Shown: in pieces, positions 7,093 through 13,869 of the stretch
How positions within the stretch are numbered: the first letter of the stretch is position 1
Layout: each line of letters opens with the position of its first letter
Notes under the pieces: model-generated
Database searches by the model: none
What the model was told of the DNA's origin: nothing
Seen by the model: the letters and a program-made list of their open reading frames with translations, nothing else
NCBI GenBank assembly: GCA_003566795.1
Contig: PXBU01000453.1
Span: 1-17,192 of the forward strand
DNA length: 17,192 nucleotides
From: Puniceicoccaceae bacterium
GTDB taxonomy: Bacteria; Verrucomicrobiota; Verrucomicrobiia; Opitutales; Coraliomargaritaceae
Reading direction: 5' to 3'
Made by a program: the position numbers and the translations under genes

Positions 7093-8109
7093 ATGGGTAT
7101 TGCGATCAAACTCGCCGAACGAGCACTGCTGCCAGACCAGGCCATTCGCTGCGGCATCCGGCAGCTGCTGGCGGCTCGACTGCGCGCCACGAAAAAGGCA
7201 CACAAAAGCGACGCCGATTGGGTCGCGGAACTGTCGCAGCGGCCGCTGGCGGAACAGACCGACGCCGCCAACGAGCAACACTATGAGATCCCAGCGGCCT
7301 ACTTCACCACAGTGCTGGGCCCACACCTCAAGTACAGCTGCGGCTACTGGCCGGAGGGGGTGGAGACACTGGATACCTCGGAGGCGGCCATGTTGCAGCT
7401 CAGCTGCGAGCGGGCACAGCTTGAGGAGGGGCAGAGCGTGTTGGAGCTGGGTTGCGGCTGGGGCTCGCTGAGTCTGTGGATGGCCGAGCACTATCCCAAC
7501 AGTCAGATCACCTCCGTCAGTAACTCGCATTCGCAGCGGGAGTATATCGAGGGGCAGGCCAAGGTGCGCGGCCTCGATAACCTGAAGGTCATCACTTGTG
7601 ACATCAACGAGTTCCAGCCCGAGGAACAGTATGCACGCGTCGTCTCGGTGGAAATGTTCGAGCACGTGCGCAACCATCGTAAATTATTTGGCCGGATCGC
7701 AGAATGGCTGGAGCCCGGCGGCAAGTGCTTTGTCCACATTTTCAGCCACCATGCAGCGACCTATCTGTTCGAGGCGCGCACTGACCGAGACTGGATGTCG
7801 CGCTACTTTTTCAGCGGCGGGATCATGCCTTCAGCGAACTTATTGGTGGCAGCATCGGAGGGAATCCTGACCTGCGAAGAGCAATGGACTGTCAACGGCA
7901 AGCACTACAGCCAGACGCTGGAGGCCTGGCTGGAGCAGCAGGATGCGCAGCGTGACGCGGTGATGCAGACCTTCCGCGAGTGCTATGGCAAGGACGCCGC
8001 GCTATGGTTGCAGCGCTGGCGTATTTTTTACATGGCCTGCTCGGAATTGTTCGCCTATAACAACGGCACAGAATGGCCCGTCATGCACTACCGCTTCACC
8101 AAGACATAA
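7093..8109 (+). CDS. Cfa-like SAM-dependent fatty-acyl methyltransferase
   Basis: This 338-residue COG2230 enzyme would methylate unsaturated acyl chains of membrane phospholipids using S-adenosylmethionine. The SAM motif is VLELGCGWGSLSLW (about 117-130). Other family landmarks are YSCGYW with Cys83 at the position that binds bicarbonate in cyclopropane synthases, SVEMFEHV with Glu190, FVHIF with His215, and HYSQTLEAW with Tyr272. Canonical E. coli Cfa has His-Thr-Ile at the histidine site; here it is His-Ile-Phe, which fits the COG2230 subgroup found beside COG2907/DUF1365 genes. I chose the ATG at 7093 (GIAIKLAERALLPDQAIRCG). An in-frame ATG at 6997 would overlap the divergent lipoprotein gene and add a basic, unconserved stretch. 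The oxidoreductase gene starts 1 bp after its stop. Confidence 0.85.
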   Translation: MGIAIKLAERALLPDQAIRCGIRQLLAARLRATKKAHKSDADWVAELSQRPLAEQTDAANEQHYEIPAAYFTTVLGPHLKYSCGYWPEGVETLDTSEAAMLQLSCERAQLEEGQSVLELGCGWGSLSLWMAEHYPNSQITSVSNSHSQREYIEGQAKVRGLDNLKVITCDINEFQPEEQYARVVSVEMFEHVRNHRKLFGRIAEWLEPGGKCFVHIFSHHAATYLFEARTDRDWMSRYFFSGGIMPSANLLVAASEGILTCEEQWTVNGKHYSQTLEAWLEQQDAQRDAVMQTFRECYGKDAALWLQRWRIFYMACSELFAYNNGTEWPVMHYRFTKT

Positions 8110-8110
8110 G

Positions 8111-9388
8111 ATGACTACTCCGACCCAGCGAAAAAAGATCGCAGTCGTGGGCTGCGGCGTGGCTGGCCTCACCGCGGCCTGGCTGCTAAGCCGTCGGCAC
8201 GAAGTGCACCTGTTTGAAAAAAACAGCTACCTGGGCGGACACACCCGCACCTTGAAGATCGAGGCAGGCCTGGATGCCGGCTTGGCCGTCGACACCGGAT
8301 TCATCGTGATGAACCACCGGAACTATCCCTTGTTCACCGAGGTGCTGCGGCAGCTCCAGGTTGAGCTCGCCGATAGCTCGATGACATTCAGCTTTCACGA
8401 CAGCAATTCGGGCTACGGTTATTCCGGGAATTCGCTGGGTACACTTTTTCCGCAGCTGCGCTACTATTGCATGCCCAAGCACCTCGGTTTGATTCGCGAC
8501 CTCGCGCGATTTGCCCGCATCGGCTACCGCGATTTGCAGTCCGGCTATCTCGCCGACAAAACCTTGGCCGAGTATTTTGCAACGCGACGCTTCGGCCAAA
8601 ACTTTCTGGAGAGTTACTTCTACCCGATGGGAGCGGCAATCTGGTCATCGCCCGTCGAGCAGATGCAGCAGTTCCCCGCCCAGCCTTACCTGCATTTCCT
8701 GGAGAACCACGGCCTGCTGCGCCTGACCAACCGCCCACAATGGAAATTCGTGGAAGGTGGCAGCCGCAGCTACGTCGATGCGATGCTGCGACGCTCCAAG
8801 CTCAAGCCCCACCTGAATGCGGCTCCCGCGGGCATCCGTCGTTTACCCGATGGGGCCATCGTCCGGCTAGGTGGGGGTGAGGAAGTGAAATTTGACCATG
8901 TGGTAATCGGTGCGCACGCTGACGAAGCCCTGAAACTACTGGACGACCCCGATGAGCAGGAACGCGCCAACCTGGGTGCCTGGACGTATCAACCCAATGA
9001 AGTCGTGCTGCACACCAGCAAAAAGCTGCTGCCGCCCGATCCGCGACAATGGTCCTCCTGGAACTTCATCCGCGAATCCGGCGACGGCGGCCAGCGGCCG
9101 GTGCGGGTCAGCTACTACATGAACCGCTTACAGAACCTCCAGACCGCAGAGGATTATATCGTAACCCTGAACGCCGGGGACGCCATCCCCGAGGAGGCGA
9201 TCATCAACCGCACCACCCTCACCCATCCGCTCTACACCACCGAGGCACTCGCCAGCCAGCAACGCCTGCAACGGATGAACGGTGCGCGCCATACCTGGTT
9301 CTGCGGCAGCTATTTCGGCTACGGATTTCACGAGGATGCCGTCCGCTCGGCGGTCGAGGTGGCCAAGGGCTTCGGTATCAAACTATGA
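8111..9388 (+). CDS. FAD-dependent amine-oxidase-like oxidoreductase (COG2907)
   Basis: This 425-residue flavoprotein starts with a Rossmann FAD-binding segment: IAVVGCGVAGLTAAWLLS (G14, G16, G19) and the ribose-binding Glu36 in LFEKN, then LGGHTRT. It continues with the NAD(P)-binding/amine-oxidase fold of COG2907: DTGFIVMNHRNYPLF, FYPMGAAIWSS, FVEGGSRSYV, and a C-terminal FCGSYFGYGFHEDAV that would close over the flavin. Relatives are encoded with Cfa-like methyltransferases and DUF1365 proteins, and members of such sets take part in making methylated or furan fatty acids in alphaproteobacteria. The exact substrate here is inferred. The start at 8111 follows the methyltransferase stop immediately; a longer in-frame extension from 7985 lies wholly inside that gene and is rejected. 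Confidence 0.85.
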   Translation: MTTPTQRKKIAVVGCGVAGLTAAWLLSRRHEVHLFEKNSYLGGHTRTLKIEAGLDAGLAVDTGFIVMNHRNYPLFTEVLRQLQVELADSSMTFSFHDSNSGYGYSGNSLGTLFPQLRYYCMPKHLGLIRDLARFARIGYRDLQSGYLADKTLAEYFATRRFGQNFLESYFYPMGAAIWSSPVEQMQQFPAQPYLHFLENHGLLRLTNRPQWKFVEGGSRSYVDAMLRRSKLKPHLNAAPAGIRRLPDGAIVRLGGGEEVKFDHVVIGAHADEALKLLDDPDEQERANLGAWTYQPNEVVLHTSKKLLPPDPRQWSSWNFIRESGDGGQRPVRVSYYMNRLQNLQTAEDYIVTLNAGDAIPEEAIINRTTLTHPLYTTEALASQQRLQRMNGARHTWFCGSYFGYGFHEDAVRSAVEVAKGFGIKL

Positions 9389-9726
9389 GGGTGTTTAGAG
9401 ATTGAAGAACTTTTTAGCGATTCGGGAATCTCTTTAAAGGATGCCGCTGGGAGGAAAATTAATTTGGTAATTCTTTTCGTAGGGGTGTTCGCTTGCGGCA
9501 CCCGCAAATCTTGCGTTGCCTCCGGTCTTTCCACAACGCCCCGCACGCTCGTGGGCTTCCCACCATTCGACAAAGCTCATGGTCAAAGACAGGAAAGCCC
9601 CTACATCAAACTCCGCTTTCTTCGCCGCTTTTTTGCGGAAGTCCAATTTATGTATAAACGCCAGGATAAATCTCCCCGACTACTTTAAAAATCCTCCACA
9701 ACGAATTACGAAGAACCAACTTTGTT
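9389..9726. other. Non-coding gap with possible decayed minus-strand frame
   Basis: This 338-bp gap separates two genes that are normally adjacent. It opens with a possible stem, AGAGATT (9397-9403) with AATCTCT (9427-9433), across a 23-nt loop; this is weak as a terminator. At 9479-9507 GTAG is followed by GGGTG/CACCC and a nested 6-bp hairpin TTGCGG/CCGCAA, loosely like the REP elements. A minus-strand open stretch (9434-9646, TTG start) encodes a short peptide with a coding-like look in its first half (VGAFLSLTMSFVEWWEAHER) but no recognised family. I leave it as uncertain, perhaps part of a larger dispersed repeat. Confidence 0.4.
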
Positions 9727-10524
9727 ATGACCCGCCACTCGAAAATCTACCGGGGCGCTGTGACGCACGAGCGGATCCGTCCGCAGCATCACGCCTTCAC
9801 TTACCCGATGACTTTTTTCGGCTTCGACCTCGCTGAGTTGCCGACCCTCGAGGAATCAGCCTCGCTCTTCGGCTACAATCAAGCCCGACCGCTGCAAGTC
9901 CGCGACCGCGACTATTTGCGGGGAGCGAGGCAAGCCATCAGCCAGCAGCTGAAGGAGTTTCTACCCGCCGAGGAGCCCGGACAGCGCACCGTGCTGATCA
10001 GCTCGCCCAAATACTTCGGCTACGCCTTCAACCCGGTCAATTTCTATCTGCGCCTGGCAGGCGAGGAACTGCTCGCCGTGGTGGTCGAGGTGAACAATAC
10101 CTTCGGGGATCGTCACATCTACCCGCTGCCCGAGCTGCAAGCAGTGGGCCGCTCGAAGTGGACGGCCCGTTGCGCCAAGGACTTCCATGTGTCGCCCTTT
10201 AACGACCGCAGTGGCGAATATCACTTCAGCTTCCGCATTGAAGCCGGGGAAATCTTCCTCGGCGTCGATCTCTGGCGGGAGGGCGCCTGCGTGATGAAAA
10301 CATGGATGCAGGGTAAGAGCCTGCCGCTCAGCAACCGCCGGATTGCCCGCTACGCCCTGCTCCACCCGCTGGATACCGCACTCAACAGTATGCCGCGCAT
10401 CCTGTGGCAGGCCGCCCTACTCTACTACCGCAAGAAGATGCAGGTCTACCAGCGCCCCAGCCCGGATTCGCCTGATACGGTGATTGATCGGGATCGACCG
10501 GAGGGCCGACGGGACGTCATTTGA
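9727..10524 (+). CDS. DUF1365 family protein (COG3496)
   Basis: This 265-residue protein belongs to DUF1365, whose members are almost always found beside COG2907 oxidoreductases and Cfa-like methyltransferases. Family landmarks visible are YRGAVTHERIRPQHHAFTYP (about 8-27), SSPKYFGYAFNPVNFYLR (near 93-110), VEVNNTFGDRHIYPL (near 121-135), KDFHVSPFNDRSGEYHFSF, and the C-terminal LLYYRKKMQVY. There is no signal peptide. Histidine- and aspartate-rich conserved blocks hint at an enzyme, but the reaction is not established to my knowledge; a role in lipid modification follows from context only. It starts at an ATG without a Shine-Dalgarno, 338 bp after the oxidoreductase gene, so it may have its own promoter. 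A terminator-like structure follows. Confidence 0.87.
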   Translation: MTRHSKIYRGAVTHERIRPQHHAFTYPMTFFGFDLAELPTLEESASLFGYNQARPLQVRDRDYLRGARQAISQQLKEFLPAEEPGQRTVLISSPKYFGYAFNPVNFYLRLAGEELLAVVVEVNNTFGDRHIYPLPELQAVGRSKWTARCAKDFHVSPFNDRSGEYHFSFRIEAGEIFLGVDLWREGACVMKTWMQGKSLPLSNRRIARYALLHPLDTALNSMPRILWQAALLYYRKKMQVYQRPSPDSPDTVIDRDRPEGRRDVI

Positions 10525-10575
10525 AAAGCGGAGGACGGAGAAGGCGGAGGTTTTCCGTCTTTCAGCATGCTTAAT

Positions 10576-10624
10576 CCTCCCCAACTCTCCCTCTTGCGAC
10601 GCAGGAGGTGGGGCGGTTCTTTTT
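10576..10624 (+). terminator. Probable intrinsic terminator after DUF1365 gene
   Basis: An inner 8-bp hairpin, CCTCTTGC (10590-10597) with GCAGGAGG (10601-10608), is enclosed by CCTCCCC (10576-10582) pairing with GGGGCGG (10610-10616) with one mismatch. TTCTTTTT follows at once. Location 52 bp after the stop at 10524 and before the toxin-antitoxin leader fits termination of the lipid-modification genes. Confidence 0.55.
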
Positions 10625-10659
10625 CACCACCCACCCCGTTTTGGTCCAGAGTGGCACTT

Positions 10660-10673
10660 TATCATATATGATA
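10660..10673. promoter_or_regulatory. Perfect 14-bp palindrome, probable antitoxin operator
   Basis: TATCATATATGATA reads identically on both strands. It sits in the AT-rich leader 67 bp before the antitoxin start. VapB-type antitoxins commonly bind palindromes in their own promoter region and repress the operon, so this is the natural candidate operator. TATACT at 10702-10707 could be a -10 box, although no good -35 is placed for it. Confidence 0.55.
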
Positions 10674-10740
10674 CATCCAATTTTCTTAAAATATCTGCTT
10701 TTATACTTGCAAAAATCAGTTTTTATCAGAGAATAATTGC

Positions 10741-10947
10741 ATGAAATTCAGCGTAGAGATGGATGATTCGACCCTCGAGAAGATCATGCTGGCGACCGGC
10801 ATATCGAAGAAGGGCCCCGCTGTCGCCAAGGCCGCGTCCGAGTATTTGCGCCGTGCCATGGCCAAAGAGTTTGCCAGTATGGTGATGGAGGGTGAGTTCG
10901 AGGATTATCCCCTGACCAACGACGAGATCGAGCAGTCCGACCGCTAG
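10741..10947 (+). CDS. vapB: VapB-like antitoxin (DUF2191-type)
   Basis: This 68-residue protein would neutralise the PIN toxin encoded next and repress the operon. It opens with a beta strand typical of ribbon-helix-helix antitoxins (KFSVEMDD), then LEKIMLATGISKK and AVAKAASEYLRRAM, matching the VapB pattern of strand, helix with a TG turn, then helix. The acidic C-terminal tail (GEFEDYPLTNDEIEQSD) is the expected toxin-binding part. The leader is much more AT-rich than its surroundings and holds a perfect palindrome at 10660-10673. The stop is 29 bp before the toxin start. The family call rests on short motifs plus gene order, and together these are persuasive. Confidence 0.78.
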   Translation: MKFSVEMDDSTLEKIMLATGISKKGPAVAKAASEYLRRAMAKEFASMVMEGEFEDYPLTNDEIEQSDR

Positions 10948-10976
10948 CATACCATCAGGTAAATTTTAAAAAGTTT

Positions 10977-11396
10977 ATGGTTCTCGTAGATACCAGCGCG
11001 TGGATTGAGTTCTTCCGGCGGGACGGCGATCCGGCGGTGAAGCTGGCCATGAAGTCTCTGATCGAAGAACTCGAAGCCACACTATGCGGCCCGGTGGAAA
11101 TGGAGTTTCTCGGAGGGGCTCGTCCCCACGAGCGGCCCCGTATTCAAAAACGTTTTGAGATACTACCCTACCTGCCGAACGATCAAAAGATCTGGCGTGA
11201 AGCGGCCACCCACTACGCCACCCTGCGCGGCCAAGGTGTGACCGTGCCCTGGAATGATGCCATCATCGCCACCCTGGCGCTTCACCAGAACTGCCGCACC
11301 TACGCCGTCGACCACCACTTCGAAGCCATGGAAAAACACCTCGGATTGCGCCGCTACACCCCCGGCTACAACGGCACCTTTCGGCCGGAGGGTTGA
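10977..11396 (+). CDS. vapC: PIN-domain ribonuclease toxin, VapC family
   Basis: This 139-residue PIN-domain protein would be a magnesium-dependent endoribonuclease that halts translation when not bound by its antitoxin. The acidic metal-binding residues are in place: Asp5 in VLVDTSAWIEFF, Glu43 in PVEMEFLGGA, Asp94 in VPWNDAIIATLAL, and Asp112 in TYAVDHHFEAM. Length and motif spacing are normal, so the toxin looks intact. AGGT lies 17 nt before the ATG, too far for a good ribosome-binding site. It forms an operon with the antitoxin 29 bp upstream. The RNA target (tRNA or rRNA in studied VapCs) cannot be predicted from sequence. Confidence 0.88.
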   Translation: MVLVDTSAWIEFFRRDGDPAVKLAMKSLIEELEATLCGPVEMEFLGGARPHERPRIQKRFEILPYLPNDQKIWREAATHYATLRGQGVTVPWNDAIIATLALHQNCRTYAVDHHFEAMEKHLGLRRYTPGYNGTFRPEG

Positions 11397-11500
11397 ATTA
11401 AACCTCTTTCCACCCCTTTGCGCAGAAATCAACTTGAACAGACTCCCGGATTGTCACTTGCTCGACAGCTTTTCCCGCCAATTGCACCTGATTTCCCATA

Positions 11501-13564
11501 ATGCCACGCAAAAAGACGCCCAAGAAAGACAACCTCGAACTGGAATTCGACGAACCAAGCCCGGACGCGGCGACTGGCGGGAGCGATGACGTGGATGTCT
11601 TTGCGCTCGCGACCGACTCCGGTCACATCGACGACATGTTCAGCGAGTGGTTCCTCGATTATGCCAGCTATGTCATTTTGGAACGCGCGGTGCCCCACGC
11701 CAACGACGGGTTGAAGCCGGTGCAGCGGCGTATTCTCCACTCCATGCGCGAGCTGGAGGATGGTCGCTACAACAAAGTGGCCAACGTCATAGGCAACACC
11801 ATGAAATTCCACCCCCACGGCGACGCCTCCATTTGTGATGCCATGGTGCAGCTCGGACAGAAAGACCTGCTGATCGATATGCAGGGCAACTGGGGCAACA
11901 GCCACACCGGCGACTCCGCCGCCGCGCCCCGCTACATTGAGGCGCGCCTCTCCAAATTTGCGCTGGACGTCGTCTTCAACCCCAAGACCACCAACTGGCT
12001 GCTCTCCTACGATGGGCGCAACCAGGAGCCGGAGACCCTGCCGGTCAAGTTCCCGCTGCTGCTGGCCCAGGGCGTGGAGGGGATCGCCGTCGGCCTCTCC
12101 TGCAAGATCCTGCCGCATAATTTCCTTGAACTGATCGACGGCTGCATTGCCTTTCTGCGCAAGGAAACGCCCGAGATCGTGCCGGACTTCCCTACCGGCG
12201 GCATCGCCGACGTCTCGGAATACAATAACGGAAAACGCGGCGGTCGGGTAAAAGTCCGCGCCCGCATCGAGGCCCGCAAGAAGAACCTGCTCGCCATCAC
12301 CGAGCTGCCCTTCGGCAAGACCACCACCTCGCTGATCGACTCCATCCTCGCCGCCAACGAGAAGGGCAAAATCAAAATTGCCCGAGTCGAGGACAATACG
12401 GCCGAGCACGTCGAAATCCTGATTTACCTCCCCGCAGGCTCGGATGCCGAGACGGTCGAGCAGGCCCTCTACGCTTTCACCGACTGCGAGTTCTCTATCT
12501 CGACCAATATTTGCGTCATCGAGAACCATAAGCCCCACTTCTTCTCCGCGCAGGACCTGCTCTACCTCGCGACGGAAAAGACTCGTAACTTGCTCCAGCG
12601 CGAGCTTGAAATCCAGCTCGGCGAGCTGGAGGAAAAGTGGCACTTCAGCTCGCTGGAGAAGATCTTTATCGAGGAGCGCATCTACCGCCGCATCGAAGAG
12701 GAAGAGACCTGGGAGGGTGTGATCCAGACCGTCGACGTCGGGCTCGAACCCCACAAGTCAAAGTTCAAGCGCGCGATCACCCGCGACGACATCCTCCGGC
12801 TGCTGGAAATCCGGATCAAGCGCATCTCCAAATTCGACAGCTTCAAGGCCGATGAGCAGATCCAGGCACTCGAGGACGCCATCACCGAGACCCAAAAGAA
12901 TCTCAAGTATCTCACCAAATACGCCATCAAATGGTTCACCGACCTGAAGAAAAAATACGGCAAGGGTCGGGAGCGAAAGACGGAGCTGGCCTCTTTTGAA
13001 AAAGTGGTCGCACACGAAGTGGTGGTGGCTAATGAGACCCTCTACGTCGACCGCAAGGAAGGCTTTGCCGGCACCGGAATGAAGAAGGATGAGGCCGTCG
13101 GCAAATGCTCCGGGCTGAGCGATATCATTGCCATCAACCAGGAGGGTAAGCTCATTGTCAGCAAGGTCAGCGAAAAGGCCTTCTTCGGGAAAAACATCCT
13201 GCATATTGATATCTTCAACCGCAGCGAGCCCAACGCACTCACTTACTGCATGGTTTACCGCGACGGCAAAACCGGCCCCACCCTCGCCAAGCATTTCACC
13301 ATCGGCGGAGTGACCCGCGATAAGGAATATGACCTGACCAAGGGCAAGCCCGGCTCACGCGTCTACTACATCGCGTGCTACCCCAGCGAGGGCGGCGAGA
13401 CCGACGCGGTGAAGGTCAACCTCAAGCCCGCCCCCCGCCTGCGCAAACAAGAGGAGGAAGTGCACTTTAAAGAGCTCGCCGTGCGGGGCCGCAGTGCCGG
13501 CGGTAATATCATCACCAAGCACGCTGTCCGCAACGTCGTGCGGCTGCCCAAGGCAGCGCGGTGA
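11501..13564 (+). CDS. parC: DNA topoisomerase IV/gyrase subunit A (ParC-like, short form)
   Basis: This 687-residue type IIA topoisomerase subunit cuts and rejoins DNA to decatenate or relax it, working with a GyrB/ParE ATPase. An N-terminal tail rich in Lys and acidic residues (1-45) precedes the winged-helix core: LKPVQRRILHSM (71-82), FHPHGDASICDAM (103-115) and the catalytic tyrosine Tyr145 in AAAPRYIEARLSKF. The block LPVKFPLLLAQGVEGIAVGL is typical of Bacteroidetes-type ParC. A long helical coiled-coil stretch lies at about 360-480. Only about 190 residues remain for the C-terminal DNA-wrapping domain, and the canonical GyrA box is not seen, favouring topoisomerase IV over gyrase. E. 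coli ParC has 752 residues. No parE or gyrB lies in the window. Confidence 0.88.
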   Translation: MPRKKTPKKDNLELEFDEPSPDAATGGSDDVDVFALATDSGHIDDMFSEWFLDYASYVILERAVPHANDGLKPVQRRILHSMRELEDGRYNKVANVIGNTMKFHPHGDASICDAMVQLGQKDLLIDMQGNWGNSHTGDSAAAPRYIEARLSKFALDVVFNPKTTNWLLSYDGRNQEPETLPVKFPLLLAQGVEGIAVGLSCKILPHNFLELIDGCIAFLRKETPEIVPDFPTGGIADVSEYNNGKRGGRVKVRARIEARKKNLLAITELPFGKTTTSLIDSILAANEKGKIKIARVEDNTAEHVEILIYLPAGSDAETVEQALYAFTDCEFSISTNICVIENHKPHFFSAQDLLYLATEKTRNLLQRELEIQLGELEEKWHFSSLEKIFIEERIYRRIEEEETWEGVIQTVDVGLEPHKSKFKRAITRDDILRLLEIRIKRISKFDSFKADEQIQALEDAITETQKNLKYLTKYAIKWFTDLKKKYGKGRERKTELASFEKVVAHEVVVANETLYVDRKEGFAGTGMKKDEAVGKCSGLSDIIAINQEGKLIVSKVSEKAFFGKNILHIDIFNRSEPNALTYCMVYRDGKTGPTLAKHFTIGGVTRDKEYDLTKGKPGSRVYYIACYPSEGGETDAVKVNLKPAPRLRKQEEEVHFKELAVRGRSAGGNIITKHAVRNVVRLPKAAR

Positions 13565-13709
13565 GCGGTGGGCGGTGAGCGGTGGGCAGTGGGGCCTGCG
13601 CTCGCGCATGGCACCATCGCCGTGCAGGCGATGGTAGCGCCGTGCCGGCGATGGTAGCGGCGGGCCGGTGGGGATAGAGCTGGTTGGTGTTTTCGCTCCC
13701 GCAAGGGGC

Positions 13710-13731
13710 GCCCGGCAAGCGGGCACGCCAC
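13710..13731 (-). repeat. REP-like element, distant copy
   Basis: On the minus strand: GTGG, CGT, perfect stem GCCCG/CGGGC, loop CTTGC. The 22 bases 13707-13728 match 3532-3553 exactly in inverted orientation and 3662-3683 with one mismatch. Similarity to the 3665 copy also covers the preceding GTGTTT and CCCGCAA stretches. Confidence 0.65.
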
Positions 13732-13812
13732 CGGAGCACGCCACCGGAGCACGCCACCGGAGCGAACCAACGGAGCGAACCACCGGAGCAAACCACGGGA
13801 GCAAACCAACGG
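13723..13812 (+). repeat. Tandem array of seven 13-bp units
   Basis: Three identical units GCACGCCACCGGA are followed by diverging ones: GCGAACCAACGGA, GCGAACCACCGGA, GCAAACCACGGGA and a final 12-base GCAAACCAACGG. The first unit overlaps the leader of the REP-like element at 13710-13731 (its complement contains GGTGGCGTGC), so the array appears to have grown by duplication of that leader and then drifted with distance from it. Confidence 0.75.
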
Positions 13813-13869
13813 CACACACCAAAAGCGCACAGCAACGCGTGCACCCAGTAATCACGGGTGCAGATAGGC

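Larger units (their letters stand above)
13565..13869. repeat. Repeat-dense gap between convergent genes
   Basis: No gene is supported here. In order it holds a 14-bp tandem duplication GTGAGCGGTGGGCR (13561-13588, overlapping the parC stop), a perfect 9-bp hairpin ACCATCGCC/GGCGATGGT (13613-13635), a 20-bp unit repeated twice with two mismatches (13629-13668, each with GTAGCG), a REP-like element (13710-13731), and seven 13-bp units (13723-13812). None of the hairpins has a T-tract, so termination for the two convergent genes is not obvious. The density of different repeats suggests repeated insertion and slippage at one site. Confidence 0.65.

Noticed and set aside
9434..9646. Small minus-strand gene with TTG start
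   Set aside because: Part of it looks coding, but there is no family, no ATG, and a C-terminal half made of hairpin sequence; kept only as an observation.
11429..12754. 441-codon minus-strand open frame opposite parC
   Set aside because: It mirrors the highly conserved ParC catalytic core and has no family resemblance; the length is explained by GC-rich codon bias in the sense strand.
13723..13812. CRISPR array
   Set aside because: The 13-bp units abut with no spacers and diverge progressively, which is a simple tandem repeat.
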